Source: Collybiopsis luxurians FD-317 M1 (Eukaryota > Basidiomycota > Agaricomycetes > Agaricales > Omphalotaceae). From it: a stretch of 64,000 bases of DNA. Location: positions 293,719 through 357,718 of the forward strand of contig KN834784.1 of NCBI GenBank assembly GCA_000827265.1. The letters run 5' to 3'. Below, one piece after another: positions 21,799 to 32,126 of the stretch. Numbering within the stretch: the first letter of the stretch is position 1; every line of letters starts with the position of its first letter. The notes below the pieces were generated by a model. It worked only from the letters and a program-made list of their open reading frames with translations, ran no database searches and was not told where the DNA came from. The position numbers and the translations under genes were made by a program.

Positions 21799-23297
21799 TG
21801 AGAATGCCATGGGATGTGTTCGCTTCGGACAATGCTGGATGATTTTGCACCGGTGACTTTTTGACAGGATAATCTTCGTAATTCTTTCTTTTTTTCGACC
21901 CCGATGTTTCTATGTGGCTCGTCTTTTGACATTACTATCATTATTCATATTTACTTCACGCAGGTAGATGCTCCGACGACTATACGTATACTGTTTTTAT
22001 TGGCTAATGGCATGATCTCCCCGTTGTATTAAAGAAAACTTGTTTGGATTAGAATCGATCAGATTTATAAATTGGTATAGACACAAATGTAGGTACTTGC
22101 TTCAAGTTGACGTAGGTCCCCACTTTCCTGTTGAGGTCATCTCTGTCCAACCATTGAGCGCTGAGCGCTGAGCTCTTCTCTATCTGTCACCTCGGAGAAA
22201 TTTTGAGTGACCGAGAGCAAAGCGATATTGATCCACAATTGGCAGCAGGTAACCTCCCATGCTATATCCAGGTGGGTTTTCTGCGTTCCTGTATGTTCCT
22301 CGTCAGCTCAAATATCTACCGTTGACTTAGATAACTTTGACAGATTGGCTTTGAACAAGTAACTTGTTGCTTCATTGCATTGTCTATGCTGTGAACTGGG
22401 AGATGAGGATGACAACGACGGGATTGACTTTTACGGTGCGTCCGAGAATGGGATAGTATCACTAGTATCACTATTTCTGACTTAGGAGATCATGATGGTG
22501 GGTAAAGCCACAGTCGTCAAAGGTCCTATACGGTCGCACAGAGGTGACTGCGGTAAGCGGTACATATGCAGCCAACATAGTAAGCCATGCTAGTTACATA
22601 GATCAATGGGGGCTGCATCTTTCGTCTCGTTGGTGAGGAGGATGGCTGCCAGAGGCAAAGTGATTGCGCGTGACGTCACGCGGAGGTTCCTTTAACCGAA
22701 TTCCGATCTACGCGAAAATGAAAACTACTTTCTTGGTCCTTGTAGTTTGAAGTTTTGAAAGTTCACATCAACTACGGATCAACGTCCATCAGGCTCATTG
22801 CTGCCAGGTGATATGTATATTGAAATGTGGACAGATTGCAGGTGAGCATTTGCACCAGGAACACTGCTTTGAACCTCAAAAGGACAAACTGAGCTCACGT
22901 TTGTCCTTTTTCCTGCCGGAGCGCACGAAAATGCGTCAACAGAAGGTTTCATAGGATCTTCGACGTTTTTCATTCATTTCATTCATTATCTATCCAACAA
23001 AACTCATGGACGGGATTTACGTCTACTCCCGTAAAAAGCACTGGTCTGTTTCTTGGAAGCGGTGAGGGTGCGAAATGCTCCCGCCATCAAAAACTAGTCA
23101 GTGCCGTTCTTAAAAAAGAGTGTGAGACGAACTGGAGGGGGGAAACCCGTAAATGTGAAGCACAGCTGACTGGTTCCTCGCCCCTTACTACTTCTCCTCG
23201 ACTTGCAAATCCCCGCTACGTAGACCTTTTAAACGCTGGTTCTCCAATTCTCGCTGGCAGTGGATAGGAAATAGCGAAATCTGATAGATAAATCTGA
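21799..23297. other. 1.5 kb without a recognisable gene
   Basis: Starts with the orphan gene 3' flank. No ORF shows a family resemblance or a plausible exon chain. It marks the right end of the 6.4 kb unit duplication and holds the palindrome at 22667. Confidence 0.45.
22667..22682. promoter_or_regulatory. Perfect 16-bp palindrome with a CRE core
   Basis: CGCGTGACGTCACGCG equals its own reverse complement. The core TGACGTCA is the classical ATF/CREB bZIP site. It lies about 615 bp upstream of 7TM copy 3; whether it acts on that gene cannot be told. Confidence 0.5.
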
Positions 23298-24840
23298 ATG
23301 GAGTCCCCTACTAGTAAGTGTCATCCGATATCAATCCTCCGAAGTGACATCGAAGTATACTTCAATAGTCGACGTTGTAACCATGAAAGCCTTCGTCGGG
23401 CTGGAGCTTTCTGGCGGGATAGGAATGTTGATCCTCCCACTATCGGCCCTTCTATCGCAAATGCATATTCTTAGAAGGATTAATACTGGTTCAACCCCCA
23501 TTAACATGATCGACCGCTCTCGGACGTGGTATAGCTTCTGCATATCCTGGGTGATCTCTTGTTTCTCCTACTGCTTCCTGTTCTTTGCAGGAAGGCAGTT
23601 TGATATGGATCACTCACCGTCATTCGGGCTTTGCTTCACACAAGCTGCGTTGATCTATGCTTCTCCCCCGCTGTAAGCCTCTGTAGTCCGAAAGTAGGCA
23701 TATCATACTAAGAGCTGTCAATTCCTTTTTAGCACGGGGGCCACTACTTTCGCACTATTTTTCGATCTGTGGTGGATGTTCCGCGCTGCACTAAACACCC
23801 AGAGGTTTAGCAATGGGAAAACCATAAAAATCTATGTAAGTAGTATGGTTGTCTGCGAAGTGTTTTGGATGAGATTCGAAGATACATTCCAGCTTCTCGT
23901 GCTACCTTATGGACTCTGGATAGTAATGCTAGTCGGACTTTTCATCGTATGTCCATAACAAAGCAAATGGACCGCCTTTGGGGCTGATTCCTGGTTCAAA
24001 GGCTGGCGGAGTCTCACCAGAAATTGTCCGATATGACCTTACCTTCTCTCCGTATTGCACTATGCGGTCAAGTATAATGTACGTTTTCAACAAGCTGTGT
24101 GGGGTTTCGTCTGTCTACCGTGCCGAATATTTCGTCCAGACCCTTGCTCGCATCATGCCTAACGCTGCTTTTCGCTGTGGCCGTGCTTGTAATGCTGGGT
24201 TAGTTCCTATCTATACTATCCTTTGCAATGCTGAACACGATACGCCCTTGTTTAGTCATTCTGGCAATAAACCTACACCGGGTCCGTCGCGAACGATCCC
24301 GTCTGAACACTAGTCGGAACCAGAAGCAGATGCTACCTTTGATCACTCGAATCATCGTTTTTGTTTTCTTCGGAACGGTAGCTCTAACGTGGGTATTACT
24401 TCGTACTTTACGGACCAACCCTGACCCACCCCTGATCTAATTTTGCAGGATCTCGACTGTATTCGTGTTCAATCCAGAGCCCGGTGTGAAATCAAATTTA
24501 GCACTGGCGGTGCTTCCTCCGGCAGGGGTAGTGGTTTTCGGAAGTCAAAAGGTGCGCATGCCCTGCCAGGTATTTGCTTCATTCATTTCGTTCTGACAGT
24601 TCTCCCACCCAGGATATTTTGCAACTTTGGGCAAACCTCTTCACATGGGGCTTCCGATCCATATTTCCACGCACTTCCAGGAGAGAACCGGCGCAAGGCA
24701 GCAGCCAATTTCGGAAAAATGAGCGACGTCATGAAATACCAGTGGCCTTGGAGTTGGACTCTATAAATGGTCTTGGCAGTGAAACTTCCCTCATGAATTC
24801 TCCATATTCTCCGAAAAGGATGCATGTTGGTCTTGTTTGA
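23298..24840 (+). CDS. Seven-TM GPCR-like gene, array copy 3
   Basis: Exon 1 from 23298 encodes MESPT and joins after TTCAATAG (near 23369) to IDVVTMKAFVGLELSGGIG. Family blocks: MLILPLSALLSQMHILRR; TWYSFCISWVISCFSYCF; FGLCFTQAALIYASPPL; GATTFALFFDLWWMFRA; LLVLPYGLWIVMLVGLFI; and YDLTFSPYCTMRSSIMY. Late blocks are QKQMLPLITRIIVFVFFGT, LALAVLPPAGVVVFGSQK and DILQLWANLF. The tail ends SPKRMHVGLV. About nine exons with 50-70 nt introns. It stands alone, without an adjoining orphan-family gene or module R, so it predates or escaped the 6.4 kb co-duplication. Confidence 0.68.
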
Positions 24841-25809
24841 GAACAAATGTCTACAGTGGACGAGTACTACTTTCTTTTTTTTTGTATTATCTAGGACAGA
24901 TCCGAAGGCAATTATGTATACATATACAAGCAAATAACAGATTCTTGACTGGCTTAACGGGGTATTTGAAAGCTGAATGCATTATTCAAAAATTCTGAAT
25001 GTGTACTTATCGCTCTTCAATCCGAATCTTCTCAATAACGTTAATTGGTGTTCTATTCGTCCATCTTCTGCGGTTGGTCCATCAAACTTTTCGGGTATCA
25101 GCGAAAAATGAGGATTCTAATTTCGACATGATAAGACATGAGGGGTAGCATGAAGCGTCCGAATCACTCATACGGAATCTCCATGCTATCGCGACTCGCG
25201 GAACGCGCAAGGAAAGGCTCGGGCCGATCTAAGTCGCATGGGTGCAACTCTTTCACACAACTGTCACTTTCATAACCGTTTTTTTACCTTCGCTTTGTTT
25301 GACGAATATGACTCTTGAGAATACCAACAGCTAGTTATTCAAAATGATCTTCAGGTGCTGACAGAATCTTCGGCATTTTGGGGCCTCGAGAACGAAAATC
25401 AGTGCCAAAAAAAATCACAAACATGATAATCAACCCACAGCTATACATAGCTCATTCGAAAAACTCTGACCCGCGATCCTACCGTACTCCTGCCGACACT
25501 CATTTAATGATTCCCTACAGCATTAACGCGTATACTTTCCTAGAAATATACGGCGTCTACCCGACTCTGCCCTTTAACGGATATTCGTCCTTCTGGCCCA
25601 TGCACTTGTGGACAGACTTGACAGTTCGGACCTGCCATAAGAATCAACCGTCCCAGGCAACCAACCTTATTTGATATCATCATCTCTTATGGACCCACAG
25701 ATCTCTCCTATAATAAGAAATGCGCACGAGACATCATAGGGCCTTGCTCCCACTGTCTCTCTTCTCTTGCAGCGAGCAGTTGAGCAAATACCGATAGAAG
25801 CAAGGAACA
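24841..25809. other. Intergenic region between 7TM copies 3 and 4
   Basis: The segment from about 25370 to 25700 resembles 28130-28420 upstream of copy 5 (for example ACATGAT.ATCAA.CCACAG), so it is shared 5' flank. No gene. Confidence 0.5.
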
Positions 25810-27388
25810 ATGGAGGACAGTGGTGAGTACGACAAACTGTATGCAGTGAGTGTCACCAACATTCTCTCCGCAGTTCAAATGGTTGATCTTCCTATCATCA
25901 AGGCCTTTGTCGCGCTCGAGTTTTCGGGAGGGCTGGGCATGTCCGTACTATTTGCATCTGCTCTACTCTCGCAAACGCGCTTTATGAGACAAATCAAAAT
26001 CGGCTCAAGCTCGAACGAAGTGATCAACCGTTCCCAGACGTGGTTCAGCTTTTGCATCTCCTGGATAATCTCCTGCATCTCCTACTGCCTCCTGTTCTTC
26101 GCCGGACAGCAATTCGACTTAACCCAGCCTCCCACGTATGGACTTTGCCTCACACAAGCGGCGTTAATCTATTCTTCTCCCCCGCTGTATGTATATACTT
26201 CTAAAGCAGATATTTCTTTCTTGGGTTCACCACTTTGCATTCATTTGTTAAGCACAGGAGCAACGACTTTTGCACTCTTTCTTGATTTGTGGCTGATGTA
26301 TCGTGCTGCGTCAAGAAATCAGAGATCTGGTCTTGGGAGAACTGTCAGGATCTCGGTAAGACTGCTGAACTTAATGCATCGATGAACGATAAACTGACTG
26401 CAAATAATCACAGCTCCTCATTCTGCCATACATCCTTTGGATATTGCTAACTGTTGCACTTCTTATCGTTCGTTCATTATCGCTGACGGAGAGTTCTTCA
26501 CGCTGACAGCTCTATTTTGCATCACAGGTTGGCCTAGTAAAACCAGACACTGTGGAACGCAAACTTGCCAGTGATCCATTTTGTGTTCTGACACCGAATA
26601 TTGTGTGCGTTTCTGCTTCTATTCTGCCCATGATACTCTATACTGATTGTCGCACTTTAGACCTCTGGTCATTTGTTCTCTGACGTTGGTTTTTGCCTTG
26701 GGCGTTCTAGCAATGTTAAGTTAGTCAAATTCATCTTTGTTGATGTAACGAGCTCAAGATTTTATTATTGTTCAGTTCTTTTGTCCATCACCTTGCACAG
26801 AACCCGTAAAGAACCAGCCCTCTATTCCAAGATTCCCAGCCAGAGTCAAAAGCAATTATCAGCTCTCGCAATCCGTATGATGGTGTTTTCTGGCTGTGCT
26901 ATGATAGCTATAACGTGAGACATAGCAATTCCGACCACCCCTGACCATGCTAAAATCTGATCCACAGGTTATCGACTATATTTGTGTTCAACCGCGCTCC
27001 TGGGATAAGATCGGATCTGGCACTGGCGGTGCTTCCTCCGGTGGGGGCTCTGGTTTTCGGAAGTCAAAAAGTACTCTTTCATTACTTCTGTGATGTCTTT
27101 CTTCTGACACCACCTCCCTATATCCACCAGGATTTCGTTCAATTTTGGTCCAATCTTTTGATATGGGCTACCGGCTCCATTTTGCCTTGGGCTCGCAAAC
27201 AAAGCGACAAAGGGCAGCCGGAACAAGTCACGAATCAAAGCAGAGTAAAGGATCGAAACGAACCAGAAATAATAGAGATGGAGATCGCGCCGACCATTGG
27301 AAGCAGTGATGAAATCTTCCTAATTCTTCCACATGATGAGGAGCAGGTCCTTGTTTCGCCAAGGAGGATGCATATCAAACCTCGCTGA
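25810..27388 (+). CDS. Seven-TM GPCR-like gene, array copy 4
   Basis: The clearest copy. Exons resolved by eye: 25810-25822, 25874-26186, 26253-26355, 26414-26467, 26528 to about 26604, 26661 onward, then the LLSITLHRTRKE, RMMVFSGCAMIAIT and VFGSQK exons and a last exon ending 27388. The start reads MEDSVQMVDLPIIKAFVALE. Seven hydrophobic segments: GLGMSVLFASALLSQ; FCISWIISCISYCLLFFAG; LTQAALIYSSPPL; TTFALFLDLWLMY; LLILPYILWILLTVALLI; VICSLTLVFALGVLAML; then MMVFSGCAMIAIT and LALAVLPPVGALVFGSQK. The tail is polar and acidic with EEQVLVSPRRMHIKPR. Copies 4 and 5 are each other's closest relatives and lie in direct tandem. GPCR-like by topology only. Confidence 0.75.
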
Positions 27389-27399
27389 GGAGTCAACTT

Positions 27400-27900
27400 T
27401 CCTGTCAAATATTGTGCACATTGCGTGGACCTCAGCACGAAGTTTCCCGAAAAGGACTCGAGACCCTGAAGTTGATGGATTATGTATACTGTTCAAGTAA
27501 CTTTTATAAACCCATTCCCGACATAAAGCTTCAAAGCCACCGAAAAGTCATTGTGAAATGCCTGTGCAGTGGATATCAATGAAGAAAGTTAACCGGGTCG
27601 CTGGGTGTAAGGTGACTTCTGCAGCTCAGAGCTTCTGGCCGTCAGCCTGAGGGTGTTGGTGTACTCAAGGACTTCTGTCAGACTGTAGGTTGAGCACTGC
27701 GCAGGTAGGAGTGCCGGTGCGGGGATACGAGGGGAAGGACTCTGAGCTCTCATTTGAGTGCCAGTACTTTGAGATCTGGAGTCAGAGTTGTCAGTTTCGC
27801 TACCATGACCATCTGACCAGAACTTTCGTGAGATCGATCAAGCCCTTGCAGGCTTGCTTAAATCTTCAAGTTTCAACCTATTAGGACACGGCACATCGGT
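27400..27900 (-). pseudogene. 3' fragment of the orphan gene at 35468
   Basis: Matches 35340-35880 in order: AAAGCCACCGAAAA, then TGCAGTGGA.A.CAATG, and ACTCAAGGACTTCTG.CAG. It covers only the last exon and 3' flank, with indels. It is convergent to 7TM copy 4, which is the ancestral arrangement of the 7TM/35468 pair. Confidence 0.65.
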
Positions 27901-28499
27901 AATATGGCCCAAGTTCTAGCAGTTACAACCTCAAGACTTACGTATGACGTGACCGTGTGTTGTCGAGAACCGTTCCGGCGGCGTTGTAATGAGTCCTAAG
28001 CCTATGGGCCGGGTCAGATGAACGCGACTTTCAGGCTTTCATTGGGCTTTCACCCGCTTTTACGTTCCTGGGCTTTATCCAGTAAGTATTATTCTCTTAG
28101 GGATCCTAATAGTATGAATTATATCTAGGGACCGAGGACCACGAAGATCAGGTTCAGAATCACGAACATGATCATCAAGCCACAGATAAACATAGTTCAG
28201 CACGGAGCTCAGCCTGCCAACGCTCCTTTACTAATTTCCTAGAGCATTGTTCCATGTACTTTACCTCAAAATACACTGTATAAAATCTCAACTTCATCGA
28301 CAGCCGGACATTTATTCTCTTAACTTATGCAGTTAATAGCAGTGCAAACCTCAGGCACGTCGGACATCCCATATCCATGCGACGATCTTTGTCTGATATC
28401 ATGGACCCACAAATCTCTCTTATAATAATAGAGAATGCACCTGGAACCACAGTCCCTTGCTTCCACTTCTTCCCTCTCTAGCAGCTAACAATCGAGAAA
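27901..28499. other. Upstream region of 7TM copy 5
   Basis: Contains the shared 5' flank also seen before copy 4. No ORF of interest. Confidence 0.5.
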
Positions 28500-30094
28500 A
28501 TGCCAATGGAAGCCAGGAAAATTGAGGATAATGGTGAGCACGATAAGCTGTACGCAGCAAGTATCACCAACACAACACCGACATTCTTTCCACAGTTCAA
28601 ATGGTTGATCTTCCTATCATTCAGGTCTTTATCGCGCTTGAGTTTTCGGGAGGGCTGGGCATGTTTATACTGCTTGCATCTGCTCTACTCTCGCAAACGC
28701 ATTTTATGCGACGATCAAAAATCGGCTCGACTCCAAACGAAGTGATTAACCGTTCCCGGACGTGGTTCAGCTTCTGCATCTCTTGGATAATTTCCTGCAT
28801 CTCCTACTGTCTCTTGTTCTTTGCCGGACAACAGTTTAATACGACCCAGCGCCCCACGTATGGACTTTGCCTCACACAAGCTGCGTTAATCTATTCTTCG
28901 CCCCCGCTGTATGCATATACTGTAAAGCAGCCTAGCAGGCATCTCTTGGACTCACCGCTTTTCCTTGATTTTTAAGCACAGGAGCAACGACTTTGGCACT
29001 CTTTCTTGACTTGTGGTTAATGCATCGGACTGCGTCAACGGATCAGAGGTCTGGTCTTGGTAGAATCATCGGGATCTCCGTAAGATCGCTGAGTTTAATG
29101 CACTATGGAACGACATGCTAAGATAATTGCAGCTCCTCGCTCTTCCGTATATCCTTTGGATGTTCATAACTGTTACGCTCCTTATCGTTCGTTCATTGTC
29201 GCCGGAATAAGATACTGTTCTTCACGCTAACAACTGTATTGTGCATTATATGTAGGTTGGTCTGGTAAAACCAGACATTGTTGAACGAAAACTTCCCAGT
29301 GATCCGTTTTGTATTTTGACACCGAATATCGTGTACGTTTCCGTTTTTCTTCTGTATATGATATGCTAATTATCGGACTCCAGACCTCTGGTCATTTGCT
29401 CTCTGACCCTGGGTTTAGTCCTGGCTGTTTTGGCAATGTTAAGTTAGTCAAGGGTTGACCTTATTGATGCAACGAGCTCAACATTTTTACTGTTGCTCAG
29501 TTCTTTTGTCCATCACCTTGTACAGAACCCGAAAAGAGCGTGTCCGCTATGCTAGAAATACCAATCAAAAGCAGTTATTGGCTCTTGCAATCCGAATGAT
29601 AATATTTTCTGTTGGTGCCATAATCGCTGTAGCGTGAGTCATGCCATTCCGGCCACCGACCATACTAAAATTTGATTTAAAGAATAACAGCTGTATTTGT
29701 GTTCAATCGCGCACCTGGTATAAGATCGGATTTGGCGCTGGCAGTGCTTCCTCCAGTGACGGCTCTGGTTTTCGGAAGTCAAAAAGTGATCTTCCGTTGC
29801 TTCTGAGATGTTTACAATTTTTCTTCTGATACTTCTCTCTCTCTCCGAATCTGCCAGGATTTCCTTCAATTTTGGTCTAATCTTTTGATAACGGCTACCC
29901 GCTCCTTTTCACCTTGGGCTCGCAATCAAAGAGAAGGGCAGCCCAAAGAAACCATAAATCAAGGAAGAGCAAAGGACAGAAACGAACCGGAGGTGATAGA
30001 GATGAAAATTGCGCCGACCATTGAAAGTAATGATAGTAAGATGAGGCCGCTGATGGAACCAGCTTTCCTGTCGAATGTTGTGCATTTTGCGTAG
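28500..30094 (+). CDS. Seven-TM GPCR-like gene, array copy 5
   Basis: Start MPMEARKIEDN, spliced to VQMVDLPIIQVFIALEFSGG; the second ATG at 28506 is equally possible. Blocks as in copy 4: GLGMFILLASALLSQ; TWFSFCISWIISCISYC; YGLCLTQAALIYSSPPL; GATTLALFLDLWLMHRT; LLALPYILWMFITVTLLI; VGLVKPDIVERKLPSD; VICSLTLGLVLAVLAML; RMIIFSVGAIIAVA; FGSQK; DFLQFWSNLL. The C-terminal tail diverges from copy 4 after APTIESND and ends NVVHFA because the SPRRMH end is lost. Introns are 50-70 nt with good GT/AG ends. Confidence 0.72.
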
Positions 30095-30275
30095 ACCTCG
30101 GCACGAAGCTTCCTGAACGACTCAAGCCTCTGATACCCTAGAATTACGCAAAAATGAAGTCGATCAATTATTGTATTTCTGTGATTGTTCATGTACAATT
30201 TTATAAACCCATCCCCCACATCAAACTCGAAAGCCACCGTCGACCGAAAACCATTAAAAAATGCCTCTTTCAGTA
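30080..30275. repeat. Direct repeat, left copy (7TM 3' end plus fragment of the 35468 gene end)
   Basis: Aligns with 35345-35530: TAGACCTC.G.ACGA, then CGAAGCTTCCTGAA, ATACCCTAGAATTA, and TTGTATTTCTGT. By eye about four fifths of positions agree. It sits just left of the inverted-duplication arm. Confidence 0.7.
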
Positions 30276-30299
30276 CCATATGCGGTGCTAGGCTAACTA

Positions 30300-30570
30300 T
30301 ATAGATATGGCTAAGACTGAAATGGGACAGAGATATTTCGGAACCGGACCGTATCTGCTCATTGCAGATTTCGGTCGGGGAGCTTGGACGACGAGGTAGA
30401 TATTCTTCGGGAGTAACAAAGATATAGCAAAGGCCGATGTCGCTCGACCAGAGTGGTGGCTACTCTTCCGTGAACACATTACAGTCCGAGCAAAAATGAA
30501 ATTTTGTTGTGAGAAGATCGAAGGAATGGTGGATGTATGCTGTTGCGGAGGGTGTACGCACGATTCATAG
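30300..30570 (+). pseudogene. Truncated copy of the MYND-type gene at 58862
   Basis: Plus-strand match to the second half of the right-arm gene: K-x-EMGQRYFGTG, DFG.GAWT, KDIAKADV, EWWLLF, and MKFCC-x-KIEGM-x-DVCCCGG. In-frame stops interrupt it, and the N-terminal finger is absent. Confidence 0.75.
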
Positions 30571-31379
30571 CGTATCTGACCATGGGTACGTATAGAAAGC
30601 GATGCAACTAGCGCCAGACCAGCTTTCCTAGCCTTGCTGTGGGATGCTCTGTTCGGAGGAATCTATGTAGAGCTGTACATATCTTGTGGTAATGAGAATC
30701 AAACCGAGAGAAAAAAATTCAAACCCTGTTAACGGTTTGCACTCTCCCTACGTCCTTAACCCAGATGGTTTCAAAGTTTGATATGATTTAGCATACCAAT
30801 AAACATGTTCGTACAGTGTTTGATTGTCTTGCGATGGGAGCTTCTCAAAATGCTCAGATCTCACTCTGATGTGTTCTTAATCGTGTCTCACGGTCCATCT
30901 TTGGGAAAGCTGTTATCGGAGACTATGGATGATTGGAAAAAACAAGGGTAGAAAGAGAAGGGTGTTGGGTATCAATATTGGATGATCGACTATGGTGATG
31001 AAATGAGACAGAACTCGGCTAAAGCTCAAATCCGATGGAAGAAAATAAGGAAAGCAACGAAGGAATGCGAACTCTTAACACTCTTGGAACCAACAGAGCG
31101 ATCGTTCTAAAGCTCGCACCTCTGGCTTTGTGAGAAAAAGAGCTCAAATTGTCGTACTGACAGATTGACTCAAATTGACTCACCGCCCAACTTGACACCT
31201 TGGATCAACGCGAGAGCCTCAGAATCAGTGGACATTTCCAAATCCGGATAGAATCGTTTTTATGAGGATCGCATGACATGATGAGAATATTCCGAAGAAC
31301 AATAGCCATTTGGCAAAAAGTTGTTGAGTTGAATTATGTATCCAATTGTGTGGACCTACAGCTGCACATAACCATCCTC
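30571..31379. other. Non-coding part of the left arm
   Basis: Diverged homologue of about 57160-57940 on the other arm, including TTTGATTGTCTTGCGATGG. No intact ORF. Confidence 0.55.
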
Positions 31380-31611
31380 ATCTCTTAAGGGATTGTTAAA
31401 CCTCAAAAGGCCTGCAAAGGAACGCTATCAGATCGGAAGGGTAGGACAAGAGGGAGGGAGTAAAATCACGCGTCGTCAGACCGCGCAGGATGAGAGTCGG
31501 ATCATTCTCCGATGCGTTGAGTATGGAAAAATACGCTCAGTTATTGCAGAGCTCACTTGTTTAGACTGGAGATTACGTCGAATCTCCCTCGTGGTTAGAG
31601 TGCAAAAAGTG

Positions 31612-31634
31612 AATATATATATATATATATATAT
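31612..31634. repeat. (AT)n microsatellite in the left arm
   Basis: Uninterrupted AT dinucleotides; the mirror copy is at 56852-56874. Confidence 0.9.
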
Positions 31635-31639
31635 TTGAA

Positions 31640-32126
31640 GTCGGACCCCAAGGTCTCAATATAAGAGTTCGATCTGTACTGAGTGTGGGGAGTTTTATTA
31701 CACGTCATGCTCCAGATAGTTGTGGATCCGAACTCGGTTCAGAACTCAGTACGGATCACCACTTGGCACACTTCTCAAACAGTCAGCGATGAAGTGTCCC
31801 CAGACTTCAGCGACGCTTTGGTGGCAGTTCTGCACTGAGCTCTTTCCGTCATCCAAGCCCTTTACGATTATAAGTAGCAAGATATAAAATTAAAAGAAAA
31901 AAGAAGGAAGGAAAGAAAGTTAAAATTATAAAGTTCTTCTGTGGATCACGAAAAGAAGAACAGAACCTAACCATGTGAAACAGAATGCCGGAAAGTAGGC
32001 GATATGGAAGAGAAGCCTGTGCAAAGATAACGACAGGCACAAGGCGGAGTACAGAACCGATGCTAGAAGGGAAAGAAATTTACGGTAGAGACAAGAAACG
32101 CTACCACTAAACCATTAATCTCAACT
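31640..32126. other. Upstream region of the left FunK1 gene
   Basis: Nearly identical to 56364-56845 on the other arm. Purine-rich stretches (AAAAGAAGGAAGGAAAG) precede the ATG. I see no element ends. Confidence 0.6.

Noticed and set aside
10889..30094. 7TM genes as STE3/STE2 pheromone receptors of a mating locus
   Set aside because: None of the STE3 or STE2 motifs could be seen, and no small CaaX pheromone precursor or homeodomain gene lies nearby.
31393..31638. ORF conserved on both inverted arms (LNLKRPAKERYQIGRVGQEG)
   Set aside because: Conservation is explained by the recent near-identity of the arms, and its end runs into the AT microsatellite.
31630..31800. Possible LTR or solo-LTR near the FunK1 upstream region
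   Set aside because: A TATAAG-like stretch and a transcription-end-like tail were noticed. No TG...CA boundaries, target-site duplication, primer site or gag/pol trace was found; the stretch is repeated only because the arm is.
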